A DNA stretch of 64,000 nucleotides from PLA3 sp964592235 (GCA_964592235.1 CAZQCF010000011.1:1-64000); one strand, 5' to 3'; counted from the stretch's first letter, positions 49,198-57,848 are shown. Numbers and translations are program-made. Notes: generated by a model from the sequence alone, not told the origin.

Positions 49198-50655
49198 CTA
49201 GCCCGCAGTGCCCGCCAACTCGGGGTGCGGCAGGATTGGCTTGAAAGACCGAGTCGGCGCGTCCGGTTCGTCGAGTTCGTCAGCGCTGCCGGGCGACGCC
49301 AGCAGGGCGGCATGATCGGCATCCGGATCAAAGCTTTGGCGAAGGAATGATTCGTTGGCGGTGTTCTCAATGAGGCGACGAATGAGGTATGCCATGCCCG
49401 CGACAAAGTCGCCGAACGGGGCATACACGCGCAGCCGCTGGTTCATGTCCACCAAGGCGCGCTTTAGCGGGTTGCCCATTCCCGTCAGCATCTGAAATTC
49501 CACTGTTCGCGGCGGCAGTTCCATCGCGCGCTCAAGGGCCAGGGCGTGTGCGATCGATCGAACGTTGTGACTCGCAAAGGCAGGCCGGATCACATCCACG
49601 TGATTCAACATCATGCCGGTAATGGCCTCGAAGCTCGTATCCGAAAGGCGCTTCTGGACAAAAACCGGCGGCCGGTCACCGCGCCGGCGCGCGTCGGCGG
49701 TCTCGGAATCCCAATAGGCCCCTTTGACCAGCCGGACCCAGATCGGCGTCCCGCGACGTCTGGCGAAATCAACGAGACCCATCAGGTCGCGCCGCGCGTC
49801 ACGCAGGTAGGCCTGCACGACAATGCCGCAATCCGGCCAGTCTCGAAACTCCGGCTCGGTCAGCACGCGGCGGAACACCTCGAACGTCATGTCCTTGATG
49901 GCGTAATGCTCGGTGTCGATGTTGACGAATGCCCCCCGATTCCGGGCGCGTCGCAAGATCGGCCTCAATCGGGCCAGTACGGCTTCAATTCCGGACTCCC
50001 CCTGCGATGGGTCCATCGCGTTGACGATGGCGGTCAGTTTGATCGAAAGGTTGACGCGGGGCAGCGTGCCGAAGGGCGCCCGATCCATACGTGGGTCGCC
50101 TTGCCATGTCGGCGCGACGGCACTAAGGCGGTCGATCAGCTCGATGTAGCGCTTCTGAAGCGTCAGCGCAACGGCGTCGTCGTGCACCGCCTCGCCCAGC
50201 ACGTCGAGCGTAAAGGCCATGCCCTGGCGCCGAAGCCTGCGAACGCTCTCAATGGCCTGCTCCGCCGTCGCGCCGCAGATGAACTGCTGCGCCATGGTCA
50301 GGCTTCCATGTCGCGCGGCCGCGCCGGCCAGCCCCCGCAAGGGCGACCCCGGCCGGCTCAACATCGCGGCGAGGAACACGGGAGGCGGGAGCGACGTAAC
50401 CGGTCGGCTTCCCGTGGTCAGGGCTTGTTCCAGTTGAGCGGCGACTTGCCGTGCGCCGTCGGCCGAGGGAAGCACAGCGATGAACTCGAAAAGCCGTTGC
50501 TTGAGGTCCTCATCGCGCGTCAGCCAGTTCATGCCGAACTGCTGCCAGTACTCGATGGAAGCGATCGATGGGGCGCAGGCCTGTGCCCGATGAAAGATCT
50601 CTTCCCCGATGCTTCGGGTCGCGGCTTCGATGGACCTGTCGGATCGCATTGCCAT
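49198..50655 (-). CDS. Proline dehydrogenase (PutA-type, no P5C dehydrogenase domain)
   Basis: An FAD-dependent oxidation of proline to pyrroline-5-carboxylate. The 485-residue protein covers the N-terminal helical part and the PutA-like barrel: GMAFTLDVLGEAVHDDA, VNLSIKLTAIVNAMDP, FVNIDTEHYAIKDMTFEVF, IVVQAYLRDARRDL, WVRLVKGAYWDSE, and the proline-binding AYLIRRLIENTANESFLRQ. In many bacteria this barrel is fused to a P5C dehydrogenase. Here the protein ends soon after the barrel (SFKPILPHPELAGTAG) and no dehydrogenase follows downstream. Confidence 0.88.
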   Translation of the reverse strand: MAMRSDRSIEAATRSIGEEIFHRAQACAPSIASIEYWQQFGMNWLTRDEDLKQRLFEFIAVLPSADGARQVAAQLEQALTTGSRPVTSLPPPVFLAAMLSRPGSPLRGLAGAAARHGSLTMAQQFICGATAEQAIESVRRLRRQGMAFTLDVLGEAVHDDAVALTLQKRYIELIDRLSAVAPTWQGDPRMDRAPFGTLPRVNLSIKLTAIVNAMDPSQGESGIEAVLARLRPILRRARNRGAFVNIDTEHYAIKDMTFEVFRRVLTEPEFRDWPDCGIVVQAYLRDARRDLMGLVDFARRRGTPIWVRLVKGAYWDSETADARRRGDRPPVFVQKRLSDTSFEAITGMMLNHVDVIRPAFASHNVRSIAHALALERAMELPPRTVEFQMLTGMGNPLKRALVDMNQRLRVYAPFGDFVAGMAYLIRRLIENTANESFLRQSFDPDADHAALLASPGSADELDEPDAPTRSFKPILPHPELAGTAG

Positions 50656-50716
50656 ACGGACTTGTCGCCCCCGCCACAGCGCGGAAGTCTAGCTCCGGGA
50701 GCAGGTCGTAGCAATG

Positions 50717-50746
50717 TTGCCGGGCGTGGATTGGACGCGTTAGACT
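50717..50746 (+). promoter_or_regulatory. Promoter, leaderless for the next lipoprotein
   Basis: TTGCCG (50717-50722), 18-bp spacer, TAGACT (50741-50746), then 7 nt to the ATG at 50754. No Shine-Dalgarno site. Confidence 0.45.
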
Positions 50747-50753
50747 GCTCCCG

Positions 50754-51515
50754 ATGAAACAGCCCTTGTTGCACGAATGGTCGGGGATCGGTCTGGTTGC
50801 ACTGTACCTGCTCCTGATGACCTCGCCCGGTTGCGAGGACAAGCGCCGGCACCAGGCGACCCAGTACGTGACGTTCAGCGCGTCGCAGCCGGCGCTGGCG
50901 GCTGACGCGCCCCCGCTGGAGGTTGCGCGCGCGGCGCTGGCGTGCATGGTGCAGGCGCAGCGCGCTCGGCGCGACGGTCTCGGGTCGGAAGATCGCCTGA
51001 AGTCCTACGAGGAGGCGATCGGTCGCCTGCTGGTCCTGGCGTCGCGTGATGAGATTCACAAGTCAATCATCAACAGCAAGGCGTATCCGGCTGACATCAA
51101 GGAAGAAACGGCGACGACGCTGATCGTCGAATCCTGGCTTTCCACGGTGGCGCACTACGTGGATGGGATCGACCTGCAGTCGGTACGGCCTAAGTCTACC
51201 CAGTCTCCCAACTCGACGACGATCACCGTGCGGGCCGTCAATCCTCGCGATGCGGAATTGCTCAAGGCGGTGCGGCAGCGTGTCTCGCCCGCGGAGGGGC
51301 CGGACGGGGACAAACGACTCCGCGAGGCAGCGCTGAAGGAAGGCCTCAATCTCCCCATCGAGACGGATATCGAGATTCGGTTAACCCGTCGAAAGGATGG
51401 TTGGCGCGTTTCGGACTTGAAGCTTGCCGTGCCCTTGCAACTGACAACGGCTCCGACCCAGCCAGCCGTCGCCATCACGTCCTCGGCCCCCGTCGATGCG
51501 CCGAACGCCCCCTAA
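50754..51515 (+). CDS. Lipoprotein of unknown function
   Basis: 253 residues. The signal peptide ends in LLLMTSPGC, a plausible lipobox. The mature part is mixed alpha/beta with an early helical region (LEVARAALACMVQAQRARRDGL), then ITVRAVNPRDAELLKAVRQRV, and a Thr/Pro/Ala-rich tail. No known domain was recognised. It is divergent from the proline dehydrogenase, and expected to be made from a leaderless message. Confidence 0.65.
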   Translation: MKQPLLHEWSGIGLVALYLLLMTSPGCEDKRRHQATQYVTFSASQPALAADAPPLEVARAALACMVQAQRARRDGLGSEDRLKSYEEAIGRLLVLASRDEIHKSIINSKAYPADIKEETATTLIVESWLSTVAHYVDGIDLQSVRPKSTQSPNSTTITVRAVNPRDAELLKAVRQRVSPAEGPDGDKRLREAALKEGLNLPIETDIEIRLTRRKDGWRVSDLKLAVPLQLTTAPTQPAVAITSSAPVDAPNAP

Positions 51516-51612
51516 AATCCTGTGGGTGTGAGTGCGTTTCGCCGGGAACTGTCCCGGTATGTCGCAATTCCTGCCTATTCGGATGCAGATTCGGCATGGG
51601 GGCTAAAGATTT

Positions 51613-51684
51613 TTTGGGTCTCGCGCCGATTCTCTATATTGCCCAGATTACCAAGAATCGCCAAGCTAACATTTCCTGGTAATC
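51613..51684 (+). promoter_or_regulatory. Promoter and 5' hairpin before the B12-domain gene
   Basis: TATATT (51635-51640) with a weak TTTGGG (51613-51618) at 16-bp spacing. A hairpin follows: GATTACCAAGAA (51646-51657) pairs with TTCCTGGTAATC (51673-51684) over 11 of 12 positions around a 15-nt loop. It would sit at the very 5' end of the transcript. Confidence 0.35.
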
Positions 51685-51715
51685 GATTTGGGCCATACAC
51701 GGGAGCGCGATTCAG

Positions 51716-52618
51716 ATGAGCGATACGACTTCAGGATTCAGCGAGAACCGGATGGCGAGTGAGGGTCGACGTGCGGAGGTAGGGATTCTCCCGCAACTCC
51801 CGCGCACGATGATGAACGCGCAAAAACTGCGCCTTCAGCAAGCCGAAGCGAGCCCCCGCATCGAACCCGCCCCGGCGCGGCCGACTCGAAGCTCCAACCT
51901 CACGCTCAACGATTATCTTAATCCGCTGCTTCGTGGTCATCGTGCCGCATGTCGGCAGTTGATCACCAGTGCCCTTGAAATGGGCACCGAGCCGCGAACG
52001 CTGTATCGCGAGATCATCTGGCCGGCCATGGAACATGTGGACCGGCTCTATCGGGATGACCGGATCAACCTCGCCGCGGAACACATGGCGACACGAATCA
52101 ATCGAACCGTTGCCGATCACCTGCAAGCGCGATTAGAACGCCAGCCCGCCAACAACAAGAAGGTGCTGGTTACCAGTGCGGCCGGGGAGGCGGAAGAGTT
52201 CAGTGCACAGATGTGCGCGGACCTCTTTGAGGCCGACGGATGGGAGACGTTTCTGGTGGGCGGCGGTGTGCCGCATGATGAGATTCTTGCGCTGGTCGGG
52301 CAGATTCGGCCGGACCTGCTGATTATCGTGGGCAGCAAGCCGAGCGATGCCCCGCTGGTCCGCCTGATGGTGGACGAGATTCGTCAGATTAATGCATGCC
52401 CGCACATGAACATCATGGTTTCCGGCGGGGTTTTCAACCGTGCCGGCGGTCTTTGGAAGGAAGTGAAGGCCGATTTGTTCGCCGAGACGGCGATCCAGGC
52501 CGTCGAATCTGCCAACCAGATGCAGCCTCGAGTAAGCGAGGTCCGTTCGCTGGTCGGCCCCAAGAAGCGCCGCCGCCGCCGCAAGCCGCCGCTCCTTGAG
52601 CAGGAGCTGGTACACTGA
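51716..52618 (+). CDS. Cobalamin-binding-domain-like protein without the axial His motif
   Basis: 300 residues. After about 60 disordered residues, a helical module (62-140: TLNDYLNPLLRGHRAACRQL ... MEHVDRLYRDDRINLAAEH) resembles the B12-binding helical cap of CarH and methionine synthase; Tyr112 and Glu122-His123 sit where CarH has Trp-x9-Glu-His. Residues 149-268 are a Rossmann domain like B12_binding (VLVTSAAGEAEEFSAQMCADLFEADGWETFLVGGGVP). The usual D/E-x-H-x2-G that carries the lower axial His reads GEAEEFS, so the His is missing. The C-terminus is a basic tail (KKRRRRRK). It may be a sensor that binds another ligand or B12 without His coordination. Confidence 0.75.
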   Translation: MSDTTSGFSENRMASEGRRAEVGILPQLPRTMMNAQKLRLQQAEASPRIEPAPARPTRSSNLTLNDYLNPLLRGHRAACRQLITSALEMGTEPRTLYREIIWPAMEHVDRLYRDDRINLAAEHMATRINRTVADHLQARLERQPANNKKVLVTSAAGEAEEFSAQMCADLFEADGWETFLVGGGVPHDEILALVGQIRPDLLIIVGSKPSDAPLVRLMVDEIRQINACPHMNIMVSGGVFNRAGGLWKEVKADLFAETAIQAVESANQMQPRVSEVRSLVGPKKRRRRRKPPLLEQELVH

Positions 52619-52947
52619 AACCGGCAGGTGTTCACGTCGGCGGAATACATCGGCCGATATAAGCGATGCAAGGCCGTCGAGGCAGAAGGATCTGCAAGCC
52701 GCGGCCGCTTGATGTTGAGCAGTCGCCTGGGCCACGGTCGGCCCCGGTCGGCTGGGAAGAGCCGTCCCGATCTCGGCTCTGCTGTCAAGCCGGCTTAGCG
52801 ACTGGCGGCCGATCTCTTTTCTACCGGTGCGTGCTCCGGTGGAGTTCCCCGAGAGAAGTCAACCTGGCTCGCGCGGTTGTGCGCTTCGCGCGGCTGCTCG
52901 TAGCATTGGGCGGTCGGCAGCCATGCCCGCCGATTGAGGGTCGCATC
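52619..52947. other. 329-bp gap before the dehydrogenase
   Basis: No gene with a credible start is seen, although the dehydrogenase frame stays open back to 52666. A GAGGG site at about 52935 serves the GTG at 52948. No terminator or repeat was recognised. Confidence 0.4.
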
Positions 52948-53907
52948 GTGCGCTGCGTCACCGTTCATCAGGGAACCATACAGGTCAGCGATCGCCTGGA
53001 ACCGGTCGCCCCGCCGGGAGAGGTGATCATCCGCCCGCGGGTCGGCGGCATCTGCGCGACCGACCTGGAGATTGTGAAGGGGTACTCCGGCTTTTCAGGC
53101 GTGCTCGGCCATGAGTTCGTCGGCGTAGTGGCGTCGCGCGGAAGCGGGTTGGAGGGTCGCCGTGTGGTGGGCGACATCAATTGCGTTTGCGGCAAGTGTG
53201 ATCTTTGTGGGAGCGGACTGTCGAGCCATTGTCGCAAGCGGACAGTGCTGGGAATCCTCGGGCGCGACGGGGTATTCGCCGAGGCGTTCGCGCTGCCCGA
53301 GCGGAATTGTTACGAAGTGCCCGATGAGCTGCCTGATGAAGAGGCGGTGTTCGCGGAGCCGCTGGCGGCGGCGCTGCAGGTGCTGCGACAGGTGAAGATC
53401 GAAGCAAAGACGAATGTAGTCGTTCTCGGAACCGGCCGGCTGGGCATGCTCGTGTGCCAGGTGCTGACGAAGACGGGTTGCAAGCTGGTCGGCGTCGGGC
53501 GCAACCGGCGGACGCTGGATCTGCTGGATCGCAAGCGCGTTCGCGGTCTGCACGTGGACGAGTTCAATCCGCGCGGTGAGACGGATGTCGTCGTGGAATG
53601 CACCGGCTCGCCCGACGGGTTGGCCTTGGCGTTGCGCGCCGTGCGGCCGCGCGGCACGATCGTGCTCAAGTCCACGTATCACGATCGGCCCGGTGAGGAC
53701 CTTTCGCCGATCGTTGTGAACGAGGTGACGGTGCTAGGCAGTCGATGCGGTTCGATCCCCGACGCGCTGCGGGCCCTGGTTCGGCGTGAGATCGATGTGA
53801 CGGGCATGGTCACGCGGACCTTTCGGCTGGAGGACGCCGCGGCGGCGTTTGAGGCGGCGGCCGAACCGGAGCATCTCAAGGTGCTGCTGAAGATCGGCGT
53901 GCCGTAG
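52948..53907 (+). CDS. Zinc-dependent medium-chain alcohol dehydrogenase
   Basis: 319 residues. The catalytic zinc region is GGICATDLEIVKGY and GHEFVGVV; the structural zinc loop CVCGKCDLCGSGLSSHC (about residues 72-88) has all its Cys. The coenzyme domain begins VVVLGTGRLGMLVCQVL. Together these mark an MDR alcohol/polyol dehydrogenase (threonine/sorbitol dehydrogenase-like). The substrate is unknown. The GTG at 52948 has GAGGG about 8 nt upstream and matches where the family begins. It follows the B12-domain gene in the same direction and is 16 bp before the YfiH gene. Confidence 0.86.
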   Translation: MRCVTVHQGTIQVSDRLEPVAPPGEVIIRPRVGGICATDLEIVKGYSGFSGVLGHEFVGVVASRGSGLEGRRVVGDINCVCGKCDLCGSGLSSHCRKRTVLGILGRDGVFAEAFALPERNCYEVPDELPDEEAVFAEPLAAALQVLRQVKIEAKTNVVVLGTGRLGMLVCQVLTKTGCKLVGVGRNRRTLDLLDRKRVRGLHVDEFNPRGETDVVVECTGSPDGLALALRAVRPRGTIVLKSTYHDRPGEDLSPIVVNEVTVLGSRCGSIPDALRALVRREIDVTGMVTRTFRLEDAAAAFEAAAEPEHLKVLLKIGVP

Positions 53908-53923
53908 GCGAGAGGTCGTTTGA

Positions 53924-54724
53924 GTGAGTCAGCCGATTCGAACCGTTGAGTTGATCGAGACGCGGCTGGATGACGGCGTCCTGCTGCAGTTCGGGTCGCT
54001 GCTGAACATCGACGGGTTGCGACATGCCGTCACGACGTGCCCGTGGAACATGGCCGCGCATCGCGGGCCGCAGGCGGATCAGGCCGTGGCGCGCCGCCGG
54101 CGCGTGTGCGAGCATCTGGGGTTCTCGTTCGAACGTCTGACTGCGCCGGATCAGATCCACAGTCCGCATGTGCTGCGCGTGTTGCAGGGCGACGTGGGCC
54201 GCGGGCGAGCCGGGCGCGAGACCGCGATTCCGTTCACGGATGGATTGGTCTGCGATTTGGCCGGCGTTCCGGTGATGCAATTCTCGGCGGATTGTCCGAT
54301 CGTGGTGCTGGTGGACGCGATGCGCAGGGTGATCGGAACGGCGCACGCGAGTTGGCGCGGAACGGTTGCGGGAATTTCGGCGGAGCTGGTTCGACAAATG
54401 CACCGCGAGTTCGGGGTGGACCCGGCGGGCCTGATCGGAGCGATCTGCCCCTGTGCGGGGCCGGGCGAATACGAAGTAGGGGAAGACGTGCGTCGCATTG
54501 CGGCGGCGCGGCTCGAGGCGGGCGAGTCATTCTTCGCAGCGCGCGACGGGCGGCTCTATTTCGACATGCGTGCGACCAACGTGCATCAGCTCGTTCGCGC
54601 CGGCGTGCCGGCCGACCGCATCTGTGTGGCGTCGCCCTCGACGATGACGGATGGTCGGTTCTACTCGCACCGCCGCGACGGCGCCGAGACCGGTCGATTC
54701 GCGTTCATCGGCGGATTCGTCTGA
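53924..54724 (+). CDS. YfiH/PgeF family (multicopper oxidase-like purine nucleoside phosphorylase)
   Basis: 266 residues. Motifs are APDQIHSPHVLRV, FTDGLVCDLAGVPVMQFSADCPIVVLVD, AHASWRGTVAGI, and CPCAGPGEYEVGEDV, with a conserved C-terminal HRRDG-ETGRFAFIG. The metal ligands of the family (His in HSPH, Cys in ADCP and His in AHASWRG) are all present. Members cleave purine nucleosides or edit peptidoglycan precursors. It starts at a GTG with GAGAGG 9 nt upstream. Confidence 0.88.
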   Translation: MSQPIRTVELIETRLDDGVLLQFGSLLNIDGLRHAVTTCPWNMAAHRGPQADQAVARRRRVCEHLGFSFERLTAPDQIHSPHVLRVLQGDVGRGRAGRETAIPFTDGLVCDLAGVPVMQFSADCPIVVLVDAMRRVIGTAHASWRGTVAGISAELVRQMHREFGVDPAGLIGAICPCAGPGEYEVGEDVRRIAAARLEAGESFFAARDGRLYFDMRATNVHQLVRAGVPADRICVASPSTMTDGRFYSHRRDGAETGRFAFIGGFV

Positions 54725-54856
54725 ATCGAGACAGTCCTTATCAGACTCACGAAACAACGCAACTCGCGCACGCCTCCGACCGATAAGGCTTGCGGCGCGC
54801 CGGCGGACGATGGCTTGGCGCGGCGTGACAAGCAGCGACTCGCGTGGAGAGATGTG

Positions 54857-55588
54857 ATGGCAAGCGACAAGGCGGTGGTACTCGTATCGGGCGGGTTGAA
54901 CAGCGCCGTGCTGGCGGCGATGACGAAGCAGGATCATCCGGCCATGGCGATGCTGCACGTGCGTTACGGGCATCGCGCGCAGGACCGCGAGACGGAGCTG
55001 TTCGAGAAGCTGGCGGCGCATTTCGAGGTGCGCGAGCAGCTCACCGTGGACATGCCGCACATCGCAGCGATTGGCGGTAGCGCCCGCGTCTCGCGCAAGA
55101 TGCAGCTTCAGGATGCCTTGGCGATCACCGGCGGTGAATCCAACTGCAATGTGCGCGGAATGGTCGGCTCGCTGCTGTCAGCCGCATTCGCCTGGGCCGC
55201 GCGGATCGAAGCGAAGCACGTCTACATCGGCGTGGCAGAGAACCTCGGCCCGCCCACGCCGCCGACCGCGGCGCTGTACCCCGAGTATTCCCGCGAATAT
55301 CTGCACCTGTTCAATCACTTGTACACAATCGCATCGCCTTCGCGCGAGATCACCGTGGCCGCGCCGCTGATGGACCTGTCGCGCGCGGACATCGTGAAGC
55401 TCGGCCACCGGCTGGGCGTGCCGTTTGATCTGACATGGTCATGCCTCTCTTCGGGCACGCAGATGTGCGGCGCGTGCGTCGGGTGCGCGACGCGCAATCG
55501 CGGCTTTCTTGATGCGGCGGTTCCCGATCCGGTCATGCTGGCGGCGCAGCGCGCGGCCGCGGCCGCCGCGGCCGTCGGGGCTTACTGA
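54857..55588 (+). CDS. Divergent QueC-family (ExsB/PP-loop) protein with altered PP-loop
   Basis: 243 residues. QueC makes 7-cyano-7-deazaguanine (preQ0), a precursor of queuosine. The PP-loop that reads SGGxDS in QueC reads VVLVSGGLNSAVLAAM here, with Asn15 in place of Asp. The YGHRAQDRE segment, PLMDLSRADIVKLGHRLGVPFDLTWSC and the zinc Cys cluster (SCLSSGTQMCGACVGC) match QueC. A second QueC motif (usually VPGRN..FLS) reads NVRGMVGSLLSAA. GGAGAG lies about 6 nt before the ATG. It may have lost nucleotide activity or gained a new one; no other queuosine genes are in the window. Confidence 0.82.
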   Translation: MASDKAVVLVSGGLNSAVLAAMTKQDHPAMAMLHVRYGHRAQDRETELFEKLAAHFEVREQLTVDMPHIAAIGGSARVSRKMQLQDALAITGGESNCNVRGMVGSLLSAAFAWAARIEAKHVYIGVAENLGPPTPPTAALYPEYSREYLHLFNHLYTIASPSREITVAAPLMDLSRADIVKLGHRLGVPFDLTWSCLSSGTQMCGACVGCATRNRGFLDAAVPDPVMLAAQRAAAAAAAVGAY

Positions 55589-55598
55589 AACTGCGGGA

Positions 55599-57782
55599 TC
55601 ACATTCGCTCAAGCGTTCGGATGCCGAGCAGGCCCAGGCCGATGGTCAGGGCGCGATGGGTCAGTTCGCACAATCGCAGTCGCGAGGCGAACGTCGCGTC
55701 GTCCTCGGCCTGCAAGACCGGGCATGATTCGTAGAACGACATGAATCGGCCGGCCAGATCGAACAGATAATCACACAGGATGTTTGGCAGCAGCGTCTCG
55801 CCGACGGCGTCGATGACCTCGGCGAGTTGGAGGATGCGAAGCGCCAGGGCGCGTTCAGCGGCGTGGTCCACGCGAAGGGCGGTGGTCGCGGGCACTTCGG
55901 CGCGCGTTTCGACGGCCCTTCGATGGATGGAGCGAATGCGGGCGCAGGCGTAGAGCATGTAGGGCGCGGTGTTGCCCTGAAGTGCCATCATCTTGTCCCA
56001 ACTGAAGACGTAGTCGGTGTTGCGATTCTGGCAGAGGTCGGCGTACTTCACCGAGCCGACGCCGATGGTCTCGGCGATGTCCTTGATCTCGGCCTCGCTG
56101 AACCCGCGCTTTCGATCCGGGTCAGCCTCGGATTGGCGCACGAGGGCTTCAGCCCGCTGGACGGCTTCTTCGAGCAGGTCCTTGAGTTTGACGGAGTCGC
56201 CGCTGCGCGTGCGGAGCATCTTTTTGTCAGCACCGAGCACCGAGCCGAACGCGACGTGTTCGAGACGAACGTCTCCTTGCGGCCGATGCGTCCAGCCCAT
56301 CGCGTGGGCCGTGGGGAACAGCATGTCGAAGTGAAGCTTCTGGGGCGCGCCGACGACGTAGATGACGCGGTCCGCCCCGAGGCCGCCGTTGAACGGCTGA
56401 CCGGCGAGCGTGTCGGCCAGCGGCTTCGTGTGCAGCCGGACCGGATTGCGCTGTGGATGGGCGACGCGGTAGAGGATGGCGGCGATGTCGGTGGTGGCAT
56501 AGAGCGACGCGCCGTCGGACTTCTGGATGATCATCGGCAGCGGATCGCCGGTCGGCCCCTTGAAGGCCGGCGAGCCGTCGGGCTTCTCAAAGAATATGCA
56601 AACGGCCTTATTGTCCACTTTGCAAACAACGCGCCGTCCATCTGGCGCCTCACGAGCTTGATCAAGCACAACTCGTACTTCGGCAACAACGTCTTTGAGT
56701 AGGTGGCGATAGAAGCTCTCTCCGCAAACATGCCCCGCTCGCAACTCTACTCCAAGTCGACTATACACTCGGTCACATTCACAAACAGTTACCTTGCATG
56801 CGTTTTCCCACGCTTCTCGCTCCTGAGCATTACTCGGATTGTCGAAGTCCTGGAGCATTGTGGTTACCAGGTTTGAGATTTGGGAGTAGGGAGTTGACGT
56901 GTTGTCCCTTGGGTCATGAATCGTATACTCAGTACCGCGAGCCAACTCCTCGAACTTGTTGACAAATCGGTAGGCATCCATGAGGTCCGCATAGCGGGCC
57001 TTAACATCGAGAACTCTTAGGAAAGGATGGAAGTGTTTCTCGCCATCTTGCGTTTCATCAACTGGGTCTATATCCGCCTCGTAGTCCTCCTGATGGCGTA
57101 GGACCACGCGAGAAAGAACTTGTTCCGTTTCGCTTCGATCCTTGACGGCGGCATCTAGTTCAGCGAGCGTCCTCTTGATGTATTCAATCCCATCCCCGCG
57201 CCGTTCCGCCATGCAGAGGTGCCACATGCCAAGGATGACCATGCCGAACTGCGTGCCCCAGTCGCCGAGGTGGTTTTGTCGGACAACATCGTGCCCCTGA
57301 AAGGAAAGGACGCGAGCAAAGACATCGCCGATGGCGGTGGTGCGGAGGTGGCCGACGTGCATCTCCTTGGCGACGTTGGGCGAGGAGTAATCAACGACAA
57401 CGGTCTGTTTGTGCGAGGCATCCACCGCGTCGATGCCCAGCCGGTCGTCGCCGCCTTTCGGCGCGGGCGGAATCGAACCCAGCGAAGCGGCGAGGGCCTC
57501 GCTTTTCAGGCGAAGGTTGATGAACCCCGGGCCGGCGATCTCCGGCGTTTCGAGCAGGTCGTCCGCGGCGGGCGGCAGGGCGGCGACGATAGCGGCGGCC
57601 GCATCGCGCGGTTTCATGCCGAGTTTCTTGGCGAGGCCCATGGCGACGTTGGATTGATAATCGCCGAGTTTGGCATCGGTCGATGTGCGCACAAGCGGAT
57701 CGGCCCCGGCTGCCTGTTCGCCGAAGGCGGCGACCATTGCGGCGGTGACGAGCGACTCAATTTGCCGGAGGAGCGACTGCAT
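55599..57782 (-). CDS. argS: Arginyl-tRNA synthetase with an internal low-GC insert
   Basis: ArgS charges tRNA-Arg. The 727-residue protein shows the family N-terminal Add1 domain, the HIGH-like motif SSPNVAKEMHVGHLRTTAIGD (about residues 135-155), GDWGTQFGMVI, ESFYRHLLKDVV, GASLYATTDIAA, the KMSKS-like GADKKMLRTRSGD, and the C-terminal anticodon-binding domain (NTAPYMLYACARIRSI ... LRLCELTHRALTIGLGLLGI). Usual ArgS is 550-590 residues; here roughly residues 225-315 are extra. The matching DNA (about 56600-57190) is near 50% GC while the flanks are near 70%. The start at 57782 fits the family; the palindrome at 57828-57848 lies just upstream. Confidence 0.9.
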   Translation of the reverse strand: MQSLLRQIESLVTAAMVAAFGEQAAGADPLVRTSTDAKLGDYQSNVAMGLAKKLGMKPRDAAAAIVAALPPAADDLLETPEIAGPGFINLRLKSEALAASLGSIPPAPKGGDDRLGIDAVDASHKQTVVVDYSSPNVAKEMHVGHLRTTAIGDVFARVLSFQGHDVVRQNHLGDWGTQFGMVILGMWHLCMAERRGDGIEYIKRTLAELDAAVKDRSETEQVLSRVVLRHQEDYEADIDPVDETQDGEKHFHPFLRVLDVKARYADLMDAYRFVNKFEELARGTEYTIHDPRDNTSTPYSQISNLVTTMLQDFDNPSNAQEREAWENACKVTVCECDRVYSRLGVELRAGHVCGESFYRHLLKDVVAEVRVVLDQAREAPDGRRVVCKVDNKAVCIFFEKPDGSPAFKGPTGDPLPMIIQKSDGASLYATTDIAAILYRVAHPQRNPVRLHTKPLADTLAGQPFNGGLGADRVIYVVGAPQKLHFDMLFPTAHAMGWTHRPQGDVRLEHVAFGSVLGADKKMLRTRSGDSVKLKDLLEEAVQRAEALVRQSEADPDRKRGFSEAEIKDIAETIGVGSVKYADLCQNRNTDYVFSWDKMMALQGNTAPYMLYACARIRSIHRRAVETRAEVPATTALRVDHAAERALALRILQLAEVIDAVGETLLPNILCDYLFDLAGRFMSFYESCPVLQAEDDATFASRLRLCELTHRALTIGLGLLGIRTLERM

Positions 57783-57827
57783 GAACGTTCGAGTCTCATC
57801 TCCGCGAAGAAGGCTTCGTTCCATTCG

Positions 57828-57848
57828 CACTGCTTGAAGCAGTGGCAC
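57828..57848. repeat. Dispersed palindrome copy upstream of argS
   Basis: CACTGCTTGAAGCAGTG plus GCAC, the same family as at 6075, 6140 and 27553, located in the 99-bp gap between rsfS and argS. It is followed by short GGCACTCGGTACCCGGCACC direct repeats. Confidence 0.75.
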
